Shown one piece after another: positions 35,894-43,621 of a DNA stretch of 64,000 bases. Position numbers and translations under genes: made by a program. The DNA comes from Allobosea caraganae (lineage in GTDB: Bacteria; Pseudomonadota; Alphaproteobacteria; Rhizobiales; Beijerinckiaceae), in contig NZ_QQTO01000011.1 of assembly GCF_003351345.1 (NCBI RefSeq), positions 62,001 through 126,000 of the forward strand, given 5' to 3'. The notes under the pieces are model-generated. The model was given only the letters and a program-made list of their open reading frames with translations. It was not told the origin of the DNA and did not search any database. Numbering within the stretch: the first letter of the stretch is position 1; each line of letters opens with the position of its first letter.

Positions 35894-36766
35894 CGCGGCG
35901 ATCGCATCCGCCAGCGCTACCACCCGCTTCGCCATCTCGGCATGGAGCCGCTCGACCATGCGGCCGTCGAGCTGGATCGCGCCCTTGTCGGCGTTCTCCG
36001 GCTGCTGGAAGGCGGCGATGATCGCCTTGGCCCGCGTCAGCTCGCTCTCGTCGGGCGCGAAGATCGCGTTGGCCGGCGCGACCTGCGCCGGATGGATCAG
36101 CGTCTTGCCGTCGAAGCCGAGGTCGCGGCCCTGCTCGCATTCGGCGATGAAGCCGGCCTCGTCCTTCAGGTCGTTATAGACGCCGTCGACGACGTCGATG
36201 CCGTGGGCGCGGGCGGCCAGGATCGCCGTGGTCAGCCAGGGCAGCATCGGCGCCCGGCCCGGCACGAAGCGGGCGCGAGTCTCCTTGGCGAGATCGTTGG
36301 TTCCGAGCACGAAGCAGGCGAGCCGCGTCGCCGGCACATGCGCGGCGCGCGCGATCCGCTCGGCGTCGAGGATGGCAAGCGGCGTCTCGATCATCGCCCA
36401 GACCTTGATCGCAGGATCGGCCCAGAGCCCGGTCAACTGGTTGCCGATGCGCTGGAGGGTTTCCGGCGAGGACACCTTCGGAATCAGGATCGCATCGGGC
36501 TTGGCCTCGCTGGCAGCGGCCAGATCGGCCTCGAACCAGGGCGTATCGGTGCCGTTGACGCGGATCACCAGCTCGCGCCGGCCATAGCCGCCGGCCTTGA
36601 TGGCGGCGCAGACCTGGTCGCGCGCCATGGCCTTGGCGTCGGGGGCGACGGCGTCCTCGAGGTCGAGGATCAGCGCGTCGGCCGCGATCTCGCGCGCCTT
36701 TTCCAGCGCGCGGGCATTCGAACCGGGCATATAGAGGACGCTGCGGCGCGGGCGGATCTCGGTCAT
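35891..36766 (-). CDS. HpcH/HpaI family CoA-ester lyase or thioesterase (CitE/malyl-CoA type)
   Basis: The 291-residue enzyme opens with RSVLYMPGSNARALEKAREI and the metal/substrate motif ALILDLEDAVAPDAK (residues 32-46), then ELVIRVNGTDTPW and AMIETPLAIL. These mark the CitE-like branch. Candidates are malyl-CoA lyase, (S)-malyl-CoA thioesterase, or an orphan citrate lyase beta-like protein; the sequence alone does not separate them. A mesaconyl-CoA hydratase elsewhere in the window favours an ethylmalonyl-CoA pathway role. ATG 36766 has AGGAG upstream. Confidence 0.87.
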   Translation of the reverse strand: MTEIRPRRSVLYMPGSNARALEKAREIAADALILDLEDAVAPDAKAMARDQVCAAIKAGGYGRRELVIRVNGTDTPWFEADLAAASEAKPDAILIPKVSSPETLQRIGNQLTGLWADPAIKVWAMIETPLAILDAERIARAAHVPATRLACFVLGTNDLAKETRARFVPGRAPMLPWLTTAILAARAHGIDVVDGVYNDLKDEAGFIAECEQGRDLGFDGKTLIHPAQVAPANAIFAPDESELTRAKAIIAAFQQPENADKGAIQLDGRMVERLHAEMAKRVVALADAIAA

Positions 36767-36869
36767 GCGATCACTCCTGATAGGATCGTGCGGCCCATTC
36801 TGGTGCAATGCACACCAGACGCGACCGCAATGCAACATCGACGCGCCAAAAGCGATGGAGGAATGACGA

Positions 36870-38585
36870 ATGGCCTGGATCGCCGGTGTCGATGGCTGCA
36901 AGGCGGGCTGGATCGCGGCACTGATCGACGACGAGCAAAAGGCCGGGCATGCCAGCCTGCGCGTGGTCCCGCGCCTCGCCGATCTGCTGGCCGGCCCCGA
37001 CGCGCCCGTGCTGATCGCCGTCGACATCCCGATCGGGCTGCCCGACCGCACCATCGGCTCGGGCCGCGGCCCGGAGCAGGCGGTGCGCTCCCTGCTCGGC
37101 GCCAGGCAATCCTCGGTCTTCGCGATCCCCTCGCGCGCCGCCGTCCACGCCGACGACTACTGGGAGGCCTGCCGTCTGGCGCTGGAGAGCTCCGAGCCGC
37201 CACGAAAAGTCTCGAAGCAGGGCTTCTTCTTGTTCCCAAAGATCCGCGAGATCGACGCCATGCTGCGCGCCGAGCCGGATTTGCGCGAGCGCATCTACGA
37301 AGTCCATCCCGAGCTCGCCTTCCGCACCATGCGCGGCGCGCCGCTCCTCCACCCCAAGAAGATCAAGGGCGCGATCAACCCCGCCGGCATGGCAGAGCGC
37401 CAGGCGCTCCTGATCGCGGCCGGGCTATCGCAGGAGAGCGTCACGGCCCGTCCGCCGCGCGGCGCGGCCGCCGATGATGCGCTTGACGCATTCGCCGCCC
37501 TGATCGTCGCCAGACACATCCGGGCCGGACGCGAAAAGCCCTTCCCCGATCCGCCTGGACGCGATAGCCACGGGCTCCCCATCGCGATCTGGACCTTCGA
37601 GCCGGATCGGCCAGCCGCCCAGGAACACGCCATGACCGACCGTCCCGTGACCCGCCCGATGATCGAGGAAGCCGCCAGGCGCATCGCCGGCCATGCCCGC
37701 GTGACGCCGGTGATGCGGCTCGGCCAGGGCGCGCTCGGTTCGGTTGCCGACCTCTCGCTCAAGCTCGAATGCGTGCAGCATGCCGGCTCGTTCAAGACGC
37801 GCGGCGCCTTCAACAACCTGCTCTCGCTCCAGGTGCCGGCCTCTGGCGTCGCCGCCGCTTCTGGCGGCAATCACGGTGCGGCCGTCGCCTTCGCGGCTCG
37901 CGAGCGCGGCGTCAAGGCGACGATCTTCGTCCCCGAAATCTCGCCCGCCGCCAAGATCGAGGCGATCAAGCGCTTCGGCGCCGAGGTCGTGGTCGGCGGC
38001 GCGCAATATGACGACGCCCAGGCCGCTTGCGACCGCTTCGTCGCGGAGACCGGCGCGCTTAAGATCCACCCCTTCGCCGCCGCGGAGACGATCAGCGGCC
38101 AGGGCACGCTCGGCTATGAATGGGACCTGCAGGAGCCCGATCTCGACACCGTCCTCGTCGCGGTCGGCGGCGGCGGCCTGATCTCGGGCATCGCCGCCTG
38201 GTTCGCCGGCAGCAAGGTCAAGGTCGTCGGCGTCGAGCCGGAGGGCTCGCGCGCGCTGCAGGCGGCACTTGAGACCAAGGGGCCGGTTGAGGTGAAGGTC
38301 GCCTCGCTCGCGGCGGATTCGCTCGGCGCCCGCAATGTCGGCCAGCTCGTCTACGACGTCTGCAAGGACACGGTCGACCATGTCGCGCTGGTCGCGGATT
38401 CAGCGATCACCGCGGCGCAGGTCCAGCTCTGGCGCGATTTCCGGCTGGCGGTCGAGCCCGGCGGCGCAGCGGCTTTTGGGGCACTGATCTCCGGCGCCTA
38501 CAAGCCGAAGCAGGGCGAGCGGCTGGGCGTACTGGTCTGCGGCGCGAACGTTGATTTGACCAAGCTGGCGGCTTTGGGGGCGTAA
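36870..38585 (+). CDS. In-frame fusion of DUF429 protein and threonine dehydratase-like PLP enzyme
   Basis: A single open frame encodes 571 residues. Residues 1-250 form a DUF429 domain (predicted RNase H-like): GVDGCKAGWIAALID, AVDIPIGLPD, KVSKQGFFLFPKIREID and DDALDAFAALIVARH. From residue 255 a complete threonine/serine dehydratase follows. DUF429 proteins normally end about where IAIWTFEP occurs, but here no stop separates the two. An internal ATG at 37632, with its own AGGA site, could start the enzyme alone. The two domains have no known joint function, so this may be a lost stop codon rather than an old fusion. Confidence 0.78.
   Translation: MAWIAGVDGCKAGWIAALIDDEQKAGHASLRVVPRLADLLAGPDAPVLIAVDIPIGLPDRTIGSGRGPEQAVRSLLGARQSSVFAIPSRAAVHADDYWEACRLALESSEPPRKVSKQGFFLFPKIREIDAMLRAEPDLRERIYEVHPELAFRTMRGAPLLHPKKIKGAINPAGMAERQALLIAAGLSQESVTARPPRGAAADDALDAFAALIVARHIRAGREKPFPDPPGRDSHGLPIAIWTFEPDRPAAQEHAMTDRPVTRPMIEEAARRIAGHARVTPVMRLGQGALGSVADLSLKLECVQHAGSFKTRGAFNNLLSLQVPASGVAAASGGNHGAAVAFAARERGVKATIFVPEISPAAKIEAIKRFGAEVVVGGAQYDDAQAACDRFVAETGALKIHPFAAAETISGQGTLGYEWDLQEPDLDTVLVAVGGGGLISGIAAWFAGSKVKVVGVEPEGSRALQAALETKGPVEVKVASLAADSLGARNVGQLVYDVCKDTVDHVALVADSAITAAQVQLWRDFRLAVEPGGAAAFGALISGAYKPKQGERLGVLVCGANVDLTKLAALGA
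37632..38585 (+). CDS. Threonine/serine ammonia-lyase-like PLP enzyme, possible internal start of the fusion
   Basis: Read from the internal ATG, this is a normal 317-residue fold type II PLP enzyme. The PLP lysine is in HAGSFKTRGAFNNLL (near residue 52), the substrate loop is ASGGNHGAAVAFA, the phosphate-binding glycine run is VAVGGGGLISGIAAW, and the last motif is VEPGGAAAFGAL. It has no regulatory ACT domain, as in catabolic or serine-racemase-like members. AGGAACACGCC before the ATG supports independent initiation. It is entered separately because both products may be made. Confidence 0.75.
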   Translation: MTDRPVTRPMIEEAARRIAGHARVTPVMRLGQGALGSVADLSLKLECVQHAGSFKTRGAFNNLLSLQVPASGVAAASGGNHGAAVAFAARERGVKATIFVPEISPAAKIEAIKRFGAEVVVGGAQYDDAQAACDRFVAETGALKIHPFAAAETISGQGTLGYEWDLQEPDLDTVLVAVGGGGLISGIAAWFAGSKVKVVGVEPEGSRALQAALETKGPVEVKVASLAADSLGARNVGQLVYDVCKDTVDHVALVADSAITAAQVQLWRDFRLAVEPGGAAAFGALISGAYKPKQGERLGVLVCGANVDLTKLAALGA

Positions 38586-38611
38586 CGCTTCGGCTGGACG
38601 AGCCGCTCACT

Positions 38612-38775
38612 TCCCTTCTCCCCCTGCGGGAGATGGTGCCGCGGCAGCGGCGGATGAGGGGTCGCGCTGTCCTCTATCGTTGAGCTTGGCTGAAGCGTTG
38701 CGCAGGCAATCGTCGCGCGACCCCTCATCCGTCTCGGCTTCGCCGAGCCACCTTCCCCCGCAAGGGGGGAAGGAA
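38612..38775. repeat. Palindromic repeat, CTTCTCCC/GGGAGAAGG family
   Basis: Ends are CCTTCTCCCCCTGCGGGAGATGG and CCTTCCCCCGCAAGGGGGGAAGG, with inverted GGATGAGGGGTCGCG and CGCGACCCCTCATCC. It sits between the converging fusion gene and the ABC ATPase gene. Confidence 0.85.
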
Positions 38776-38792
38776 AGGCGCGCCTCTCCGTC

Positions 38793-39749
38793 TTAGGTAG
38801 GCGCAGTCCCCGCACTCCGCGCCCGGATAGCCGCGAGCGTGATCTGCCCGAGCGGCTGGCCATCGCCATCGACGATCACCGCCACATCCTGCCCCTTCGC
38901 CAGCAAAGCCGAGAGCACCCCGCGCAGGTTCGTCGCCGCCGGCAGTTCCAAGCCGCCAACCACCGCACCAAGCGGCTCCAACGCCTCCGCCGCGCCCACC
39001 AGCGACAACCGCCGCAGCGCCGCATCGGCCCCGACGAAATCGGCGACGAACGCGTTCACCGGCGCCGCCAGCAGCCGATCCGGCGTATCGTATTGCACCA
39101 GCTTGCCGTCCTGCATGATCGCGACAACGTCGCCCATGCGGATGGCCTCGTCGATGTCGTGGGTGACGAAGATCACCGTCTTGCCGAGGCGCCGCAGGAT
39201 CGCGACAAACTCATCTTGCAGATGCCCGCGCACGACGGGATCGACCGCGCCGAACGGCTCGTCCATCAGCATCACCGGCGGATCGGCCGCCAGCGCACGC
39301 GCCACGCCGACGCGCTGGCGCTGGCCGCCCGACAGGTGTCGCGGAAAACGCGCCAGGAACTGCGCCGGCTCCAGCCCGACCAGCGCCAGCATCTCCTCGA
39401 CGCGCGCCTTGACCTTCGCCGCCGGCCAGCCGAGCAGCTTCGGCACGGTCGCGACGTTCTCGGCGATGGTCATGTGCGGGAACAGGCCGATCTGCTGGAT
39501 GACGTAGCCGATATGCCGGCGCAGTTCGACAGGATTGCCCTTGGTGACGTCGGTATCGCCGACGATGATCCGCCCGGATGTCGGCTCGATCAGCCGGTTG
39601 ATCATCCGCATCGTCGTGGTCTTGCCACAACCGGAGGGGCCGATCAGCACGCAGGTCCGGCCCTTCTCGATGGTGAGGTCGAGATGGTCGACCGAGGGGC
39701 GCGGCGCCCCCGGAAAAGTCTTGCTGACGCCTTCGAGGCGGATCGTCAT
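38793..39749 (-). CDS. OpuCA/EgtV-like ABC transporter ATP-binding protein with CBS-type tail
   Basis: This is the ATPase of the quaternary-amine-type importer, 318 residues. Walker A is GPSGCGKT (37-44), the signature LSGGQRQRVGVARA is near 138-151, and Walker B is VMLMDEPFGAVDP. The C-terminal roughly 75 residues (LRGVLSALLAKGQDVAVIVDGDGQPLGQITL) look like a CBS module. This layout is shared by osmoprotectant and ergothioneine (EgtV) importers. ATG 39749 overlaps the permease stop as ATGA. The frame continues upstream but that part duplicates permease coding. It is the last gene of the operon. Confidence 0.92.
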   Translation of the reverse strand: MTIRLEGVSKTFPGAPRPSVDHLDLTIEKGRTCVLIGPSGCGKTTTMRMINRLIEPTSGRIIVGDTDVTKGNPVELRRHIGYVIQQIGLFPHMTIAENVATVPKLLGWPAAKVKARVEEMLALVGLEPAQFLARFPRHLSGGQRQRVGVARALAADPPVMLMDEPFGAVDPVVRGHLQDEFVAILRRLGKTVIFVTHDIDEAIRMGDVVAIMQDGKLVQYDTPDRLLAAPVNAFVADFVGADAALRRLSLVGAAEALEPLGAVVGGLELPAATNLRGVLSALLAKGQDVAVIVDGDGQPLGQITLAAIRARSAGTAPT

Positions 39750-40381
39750 GAAGCCCCCATCCGGGCCGAGCTGGTCATCAGCCGCTCCATGCCCGCAAAG
39801 ATGATCTCGACCAGCAGCGCCAGCAGTGCGACCGCGACGGCCCCGGCGATGAGCTGCGGGAAGTTGAAATTGGCCATGCCGGCGGTGATCAATTCGCCGA
39901 GCCCGCCGCCGCCGATGAAGGCGGCCAGCGTCGCCGCCGAGACGATCTGCACCGCCGCCGTGCGGATGCCGGCGAAGATCACCGGCAGCGCCAGCGGGAT
40001 CTCGATCCGCGTCATCACCTGCGCGTCCGAGAAGCCCTGGCCACGCGCCGCCTCGACGATGTCGCGGTCGACCTCGGTCAGGCCAGTATAGGTGTTGAGC
40101 AGCAAAGCCGGCAGGCCGTAGAGCACCAAGGCCACCGCCGAGGGCAGGAAGCCGGTGCCAAGCAGCGGCAGCATGATCACCAGCAGCGCCAGGCTCGGGA
40201 TGGTGCGCAGGATGTTGACGAGGCCGATCGCCAGATTGGCCATGCCGCGATGGCGCGTCAGCAGGAGTCCGAGCGGCAGCGCGATCAGCATGACCACCGC
40301 AAGCGCCACCGCGGAGAGCCAGAGATGGTTCTGCACCGCGACCCAGAAGATTTTCGGGTTGGCGTTGATCCAGGTCAGCAT
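39746..40381 (-). CDS. OpuC-type ABC permease (second of two)
   Basis: The 211-residue permease has five to six helices and the BPD_transp_1 coupling region EAARGQGFSDAQVMTRIEIPLALPVIFAGIRTA near residue 125. FIGGGGLGELI is typical of OpuCB/OpuCD. Its ATG shares one base with the stop of the other permease gene (TGATG). Paralogous permeases of similar size form the heterodimeric channel. Confidence 0.92.
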   Translation of the reverse strand: MLTWINANPKIFWVAVQNHLWLSAVALAVVMLIALPLGLLLTRHRGMANLAIGLVNILRTIPSLALLVIMLPLLGTGFLPSAVALVLYGLPALLLNTYTGLTEVDRDIVEAARGQGFSDAQVMTRIEIPLALPVIFAGIRTAAVQIVSAATLAAFIGGGGLGELITAGMANFNFPQLIAGAVAVALLALLVEIIFAGMERLMTSSARMGAS

Positions 40382-41010
40382 CAGCCGCCCTCCGCCTGGA
40401 CGCTGCGCATATGAAGCTCCAGCCGGCGCAAGAGCTCGTCACAGACGATGGCGAGCAGCGAGGTGACGACCGCGCCGACCACGACCTTTTCGCCAAAGTC
40501 CTGGGTGATGCCCTGGAAGATGATGTCGCCGAGCCCGCCCGCGTTGATGAAGGCTGCGACGGTCGCGACCGAGACCATGGTCACCACGGTAATGCGGATG
40601 CCGGCAATGATCACCGGCAACGCCAGAGGCAATTCGATGGCGAAGAGCCGGCGCGCGCGGCCATAGCCCATGCCGTCGGCGGCATCGAGGATATCGGGCG
40701 AGACCTCGCGCAGGCCGGTCGCGGTGTTCCGGATGATGATCAGCAGCGCATACATCACCAGCGCGACGATGGCCGGGCCGAAGCCGAGGCCGAGCCAGGG
40801 GATCAGCAGTGCGAACACCGCCAGCGCCGGCACGGTATAGAGCGCTCCGGAAACCAGCAGCACGACGAGGTAGAATGTCGGCCGCCGCGCCGAGAGGATG
40901 CCGAGCGGCAGCCCGATGACGAGTGAGATCGCCAGCCCGATGCCGACGAGCTGGATATGCTCCCAGAGCGCGATGAGGACCCGGTCATAGTTTTCAATGA
41001 GCCAGGTCAT
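40381..41010 (-). CDS. OpuC-type ABC permease (first of two)
   Basis: This 209-residue permease is homologous to its neighbour: PDILDAADGMGYGRARRLFAIELPLALPVIIAGIRIT carries the EAA-type loop, and AAFINAGGLGDIIFQGI follows. It overlaps the ammonia-lyase-like gene by four bases (ATGA). This ties transport and catabolism to one mRNA. Confidence 0.92.
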   Translation of the reverse strand: MTWLIENYDRVLIALWEHIQLVGIGLAISLVIGLPLGILSARRPTFYLVVLLVSGALYTVPALAVFALLIPWLGLGFGPAIVALVMYALLIIIRNTATGLREVSPDILDAADGMGYGRARRLFAIELPLALPVIIAGIRITVVTMVSVATVAAFINAGGLGDIIFQGITQDFGEKVVVGAVVTSLLAIVCDELLRRLELHMRSVQAEGG

Positions 41011-42536
41011 GCCGGCAGCTCTTCAAGCGCCGTGGCAAGCTCCCCGGCCGCCAGCCGCTCGGCCAGCGCCTCGTATTCCCGCCCCATCGGGCGGTCATCG
41101 TCGAGCGGCGCGACATGGCGGCGGATGAAGGCATGGGCGAGACCGGTGCCCGCGCCGAGCCTGATGCCCTCGCGCAGGTCGACTGCCTCCGCCGCGACCA
41201 CAAGCTCGATCGCAGCGAGTCTGAGCAAGCGCCGGGCGATCTCGGTGGTCTTTTCGACCACGCGCGGCGTCATCGGCGCGTAGTCCTCGACACCATCGGC
41301 GACCGGCATGGTCATCGGCCCGAGCGGCAAAGCGAGGTGGCGGATCTCGGCCTCCAGCACTGAGGCCGTCTTCTGCGTCGTGGCGAAGCCGGCATGCGAG
41401 CCGCCATGGCGGGTCAGGAAGCGCGGCAGGTCGCTGGAGGCAGGCGACATCAGCTTCACGACCCGGAAGGCCGAGATCGCCGCGGCATGCGCCGCCGCCA
41501 GACCCAAGCCCTCGAAGGCAAGCGCCAGCGCGGTCGTGTCGAAATTCACCGTCGAGCGCAGCGTGTCGTCGCCAGCGAGCACGGCTGGACTGTCGCCCGC
41601 GCCATTCAGCTCGATCTCGACCAGCTCCCGCGCCAGCTCGAACGCCGCCAGCGCCGCGCCATTCACCGGCGCGAGGCACCGGAACGAGAGCGGGTCCTGC
41701 ACCCGCCGTGCCGCCCCCGCCTCGAAAAGGTCGCTGCCGGCGAGGAGCGCGCGCAGCTTCACACTGCCCGCAACCTGGCTCGGCACCGGCCTGAGCGCGA
41801 CGAGATCGGCCGCGATCGGCGAGAGATTGGCGCGATAGGCTTCAAGCGAGAGTGCGCCGGCAACCGTCAGCGCCCCCAGCGCCAGCTTGACCTCATGCAG
41901 CGCCAGCGCCGCGAGCCCGACGCTCTCGGCATTGGCGTTGAGCAGCGCGAGCCCGTCCTTCGGGCCGAATTCCGGCATCGCAATGCCAGCCGCCCGCATC
42001 GCGTCGGCACCCGGCAAAACTCGACCGCCGAACTCGGCCTCACCCTCGCCGACCAGCGGCAGAAAAACCTGCGCCAGCGGGCTGAGATCGGCCTCGCCGA
42101 GCGAGCCGATCCGGCGCACGACCGGGTGCAGCCTGGCATTGAGCATGGCCGCAATCGTCTCTGCGAAGACGGGCGAGATGCCAGACGCACCCTGTGCCAG
42201 CCCGGCAAGCCGCACCAGCAGCATGGCGCGCACCTCGGCCTGCGTCAGGCATGGCCCGACGCCAACCGCCCGCGCCCGCACCGCCCGTTGCTGGAACGCG
42301 GCGATCTGGTCCGCCGCCAGCCTTGTATCGACGGCAGCGCCGAGCCCGGTGGTCAGGCCGTAGATCGCATCGCCGCGTTCGAGGCTGCGCTCCACCACGC
42401 CGCGCGCTACGCGCAACCGCTCGCCAACCTCCAGCGCAAGCGCCACCCCCGCCTCGCCATGCGCGACGGCGTGGACCTGCTCCAGCGAGAGCGGCCCGTC
42501 TCCAATCGTCACCACGAGCGGCGCTGAATCCTGCAT
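41007..42536 (-). CDS. Histidine-ammonia-lyase homologue lacking the MIO triad, candidate ergothionase
   Basis: The 509-residue protein has the HAL/PAL fold and size, with YGLTTGLGA (Tyr 59), LLNAN (Asn 200), SFRC (Arg 286) and GVEDY (Glu 417). The MIO-forming segment, normally GSVGASGDLAPL, reads GSLGEADLSPL (from residue 144): one residue is missing and no Ala-Ser-Gly remains. MIO chemistry is therefore impossible. A lysine (389, TTQKTAS) stands in the conserved active-site helix. Ergothionase, which releases trimethylamine from ergothioneine, is a described MIO-free relative, and the operon imports a quaternary amine. ATG 42536 has GGAG upstream; a TTG at 42572 would lengthen it. Confidence 0.8.
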   Translation of the reverse strand: MQDSAPLVVTIGDGPLSLEQVHAVAHGEAGVALALEVGERLRVARGVVERSLERGDAIYGLTTGLGAAVDTRLAADQIAAFQQRAVRARAVGVGPCLTQAEVRAMLLVRLAGLAQGASGISPVFAETIAAMLNARLHPVVRRIGSLGEADLSPLAQVFLPLVGEGEAEFGGRVLPGADAMRAAGIAMPEFGPKDGLALLNANAESVGLAALALHEVKLALGALTVAGALSLEAYRANLSPIAADLVALRPVPSQVAGSVKLRALLAGSDLFEAGAARRVQDPLSFRCLAPVNGAALAAFELARELVEIELNGAGDSPAVLAGDDTLRSTVNFDTTALALAFEGLGLAAAHAAAISAFRVVKLMSPASSDLPRFLTRHGGSHAGFATTQKTASVLEAEIRHLALPLGPMTMPVADGVEDYAPMTPRVVEKTTEIARRLLRLAAIELVVAAEAVDLREGIRLGAGTGLAHAFIRRHVAPLDDDRPMGREYEALAERLAAGELATALEELPA

Positions 42537-42561
42537 CCGCTCCATTAGCAAGGCAGAGGTC

Positions 42562-43488
42562 TCAGCGGACAAGGCCCTTGGCTTTCAGGAAGGCGGCCGC
42601 AACGACGCGCGGCTCCTTCTTGTCGACTTCGACCTGCCGGTTCAGCTCCTGCATGGTCGGGTTGTCGAGGACAGCGCCGACCTTCTCGATCGCCTCGACG
42701 ATCTTGGCGTTGGCCGCGATCTCGGGCCGGACCACCGGCGCCAGGAAATAGGGCGGGAACAGGCCCTTGTCGTCGTCGAGCGCGACGAATTTTTCGGCTG
42801 CGATCTGCCAGTCGGTCGAGAAGCCGTTGGCGACGTCGACCTGCTTCTGCGACAGCGCCTCGTAGCGCAGGCGCAGCGCCGCGAACTGCTTGAACTCGCC
42901 GAACTCGGCGCCGTAGACCTCCTTGAGGCCGGCAATGCCGTCGCGGCGGTCGACGAACTCGGTGCCGGCGCCGAGGCTGAGCTTCTTGGCGACCTTGCCG
43001 AGATCGCTCAGCGTCTTGAGGTTCAGCTCCTTGGCCGTCTCGGGCCGGACCACGATGGCGTAGCCGTTATTGATGTTCGACGGCTTCAGCCAGGTCAGGT
43101 TGAACTCCTTCTCGTAGAAGGCCTTGACCAGCTGGCGCACCTTCTCCGGGTCGGTCTCGGTCGTCGTCGCCTTCATCACCGCGTTGAAGCCGGTGCCGGT
43201 ATATTCCGGGTAGAGGTCGATCGCGCCGCTCTTCAGCGCCTCATGCGCCACCAGCGTGCCGCCGAGGTTGATCTTGCGCTCGACCTTGAAGCCGGCATTC
43301 TCCAGCGCCGCCGCGTAGAGCTCGGCGACGATGAACTGCTCGGTGAAGTTCTTGGAGCCGATCTTGATCGTCTGGGCATAGGCGCCGGAGACGCCGGCGA
43401 TGAGCACCGCGGCAACGGCAAACACGGTTCTGGCGAAACGTGTCTTGGCGCGAGGTAACTTGGCGCGAAGTAACTTGGCGAAGGTCAT
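42562..43488 (-). CDS. OpuC/EgtU-type periplasmic quaternary-amine-binding protein
   Basis: This 308-residue binding protein has a long basic signal region and hydrophobic core (TVFAVAAVLIAGVSGAYAQ), then the OpuAC/QBP fold: IKIGSKNFTEQFIVAELYA, LKSGAIDLYPEYTGTGF, and YEALSQKQVDVANGFSTDWQ. The family binds glycine betaine, carnitine, choline or, in EgtU, ergothioneine. ATG 43488 follows AAGGAGGCGACC. It ends 25 bases before the chosen lyase start. Confidence 0.9.
   Translation of the reverse strand: MTFAKLLRAKLPRAKTRFARTVFAVAAVLIAGVSGAYAQTIKIGSKNFTEQFIVAELYAAALENAGFKVERKINLGGTLVAHEALKSGAIDLYPEYTGTGFNAVMKATTTETDPEKVRQLVKAFYEKEFNLTWLKPSNINNGYAIVVRPETAKELNLKTLSDLGKVAKKLSLGAGTEFVDRRDGIAGLKEVYGAEFGEFKQFAALRLRYEALSQKQVDVANGFSTDWQIAAEKFVALDDDKGLFPPYFLAPVVRPEIAANAKIVEAIEKVGAVLDNPTMQELNRQVEVDKKEPRVVAAAFLKAKGLVR
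43444..43484. repeat. 15-base tandem repeat in the binding-protein signal peptide
   Basis: The unit CTTGGCGCGAGGTAA occurs about 2.7 times in frame. It encodes repeated Lys-Leu-x-Arg-Ala and lengthens the basic n-region of the signal peptide. Confidence 0.7.
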
Positions 43489-43621
43489 GGTCGCCTCCTT
43501 TTCGATGGCGTGGTGATGGCAGCTAACGAGGCTTCGGCAACGGACGCAAGCCGAGGGCGAAATGGAGGTCGTTCGTCTACGCAAGGCAGACGCCGGAGAA
43601 TGGCCGCCTCATATGGGCCGG

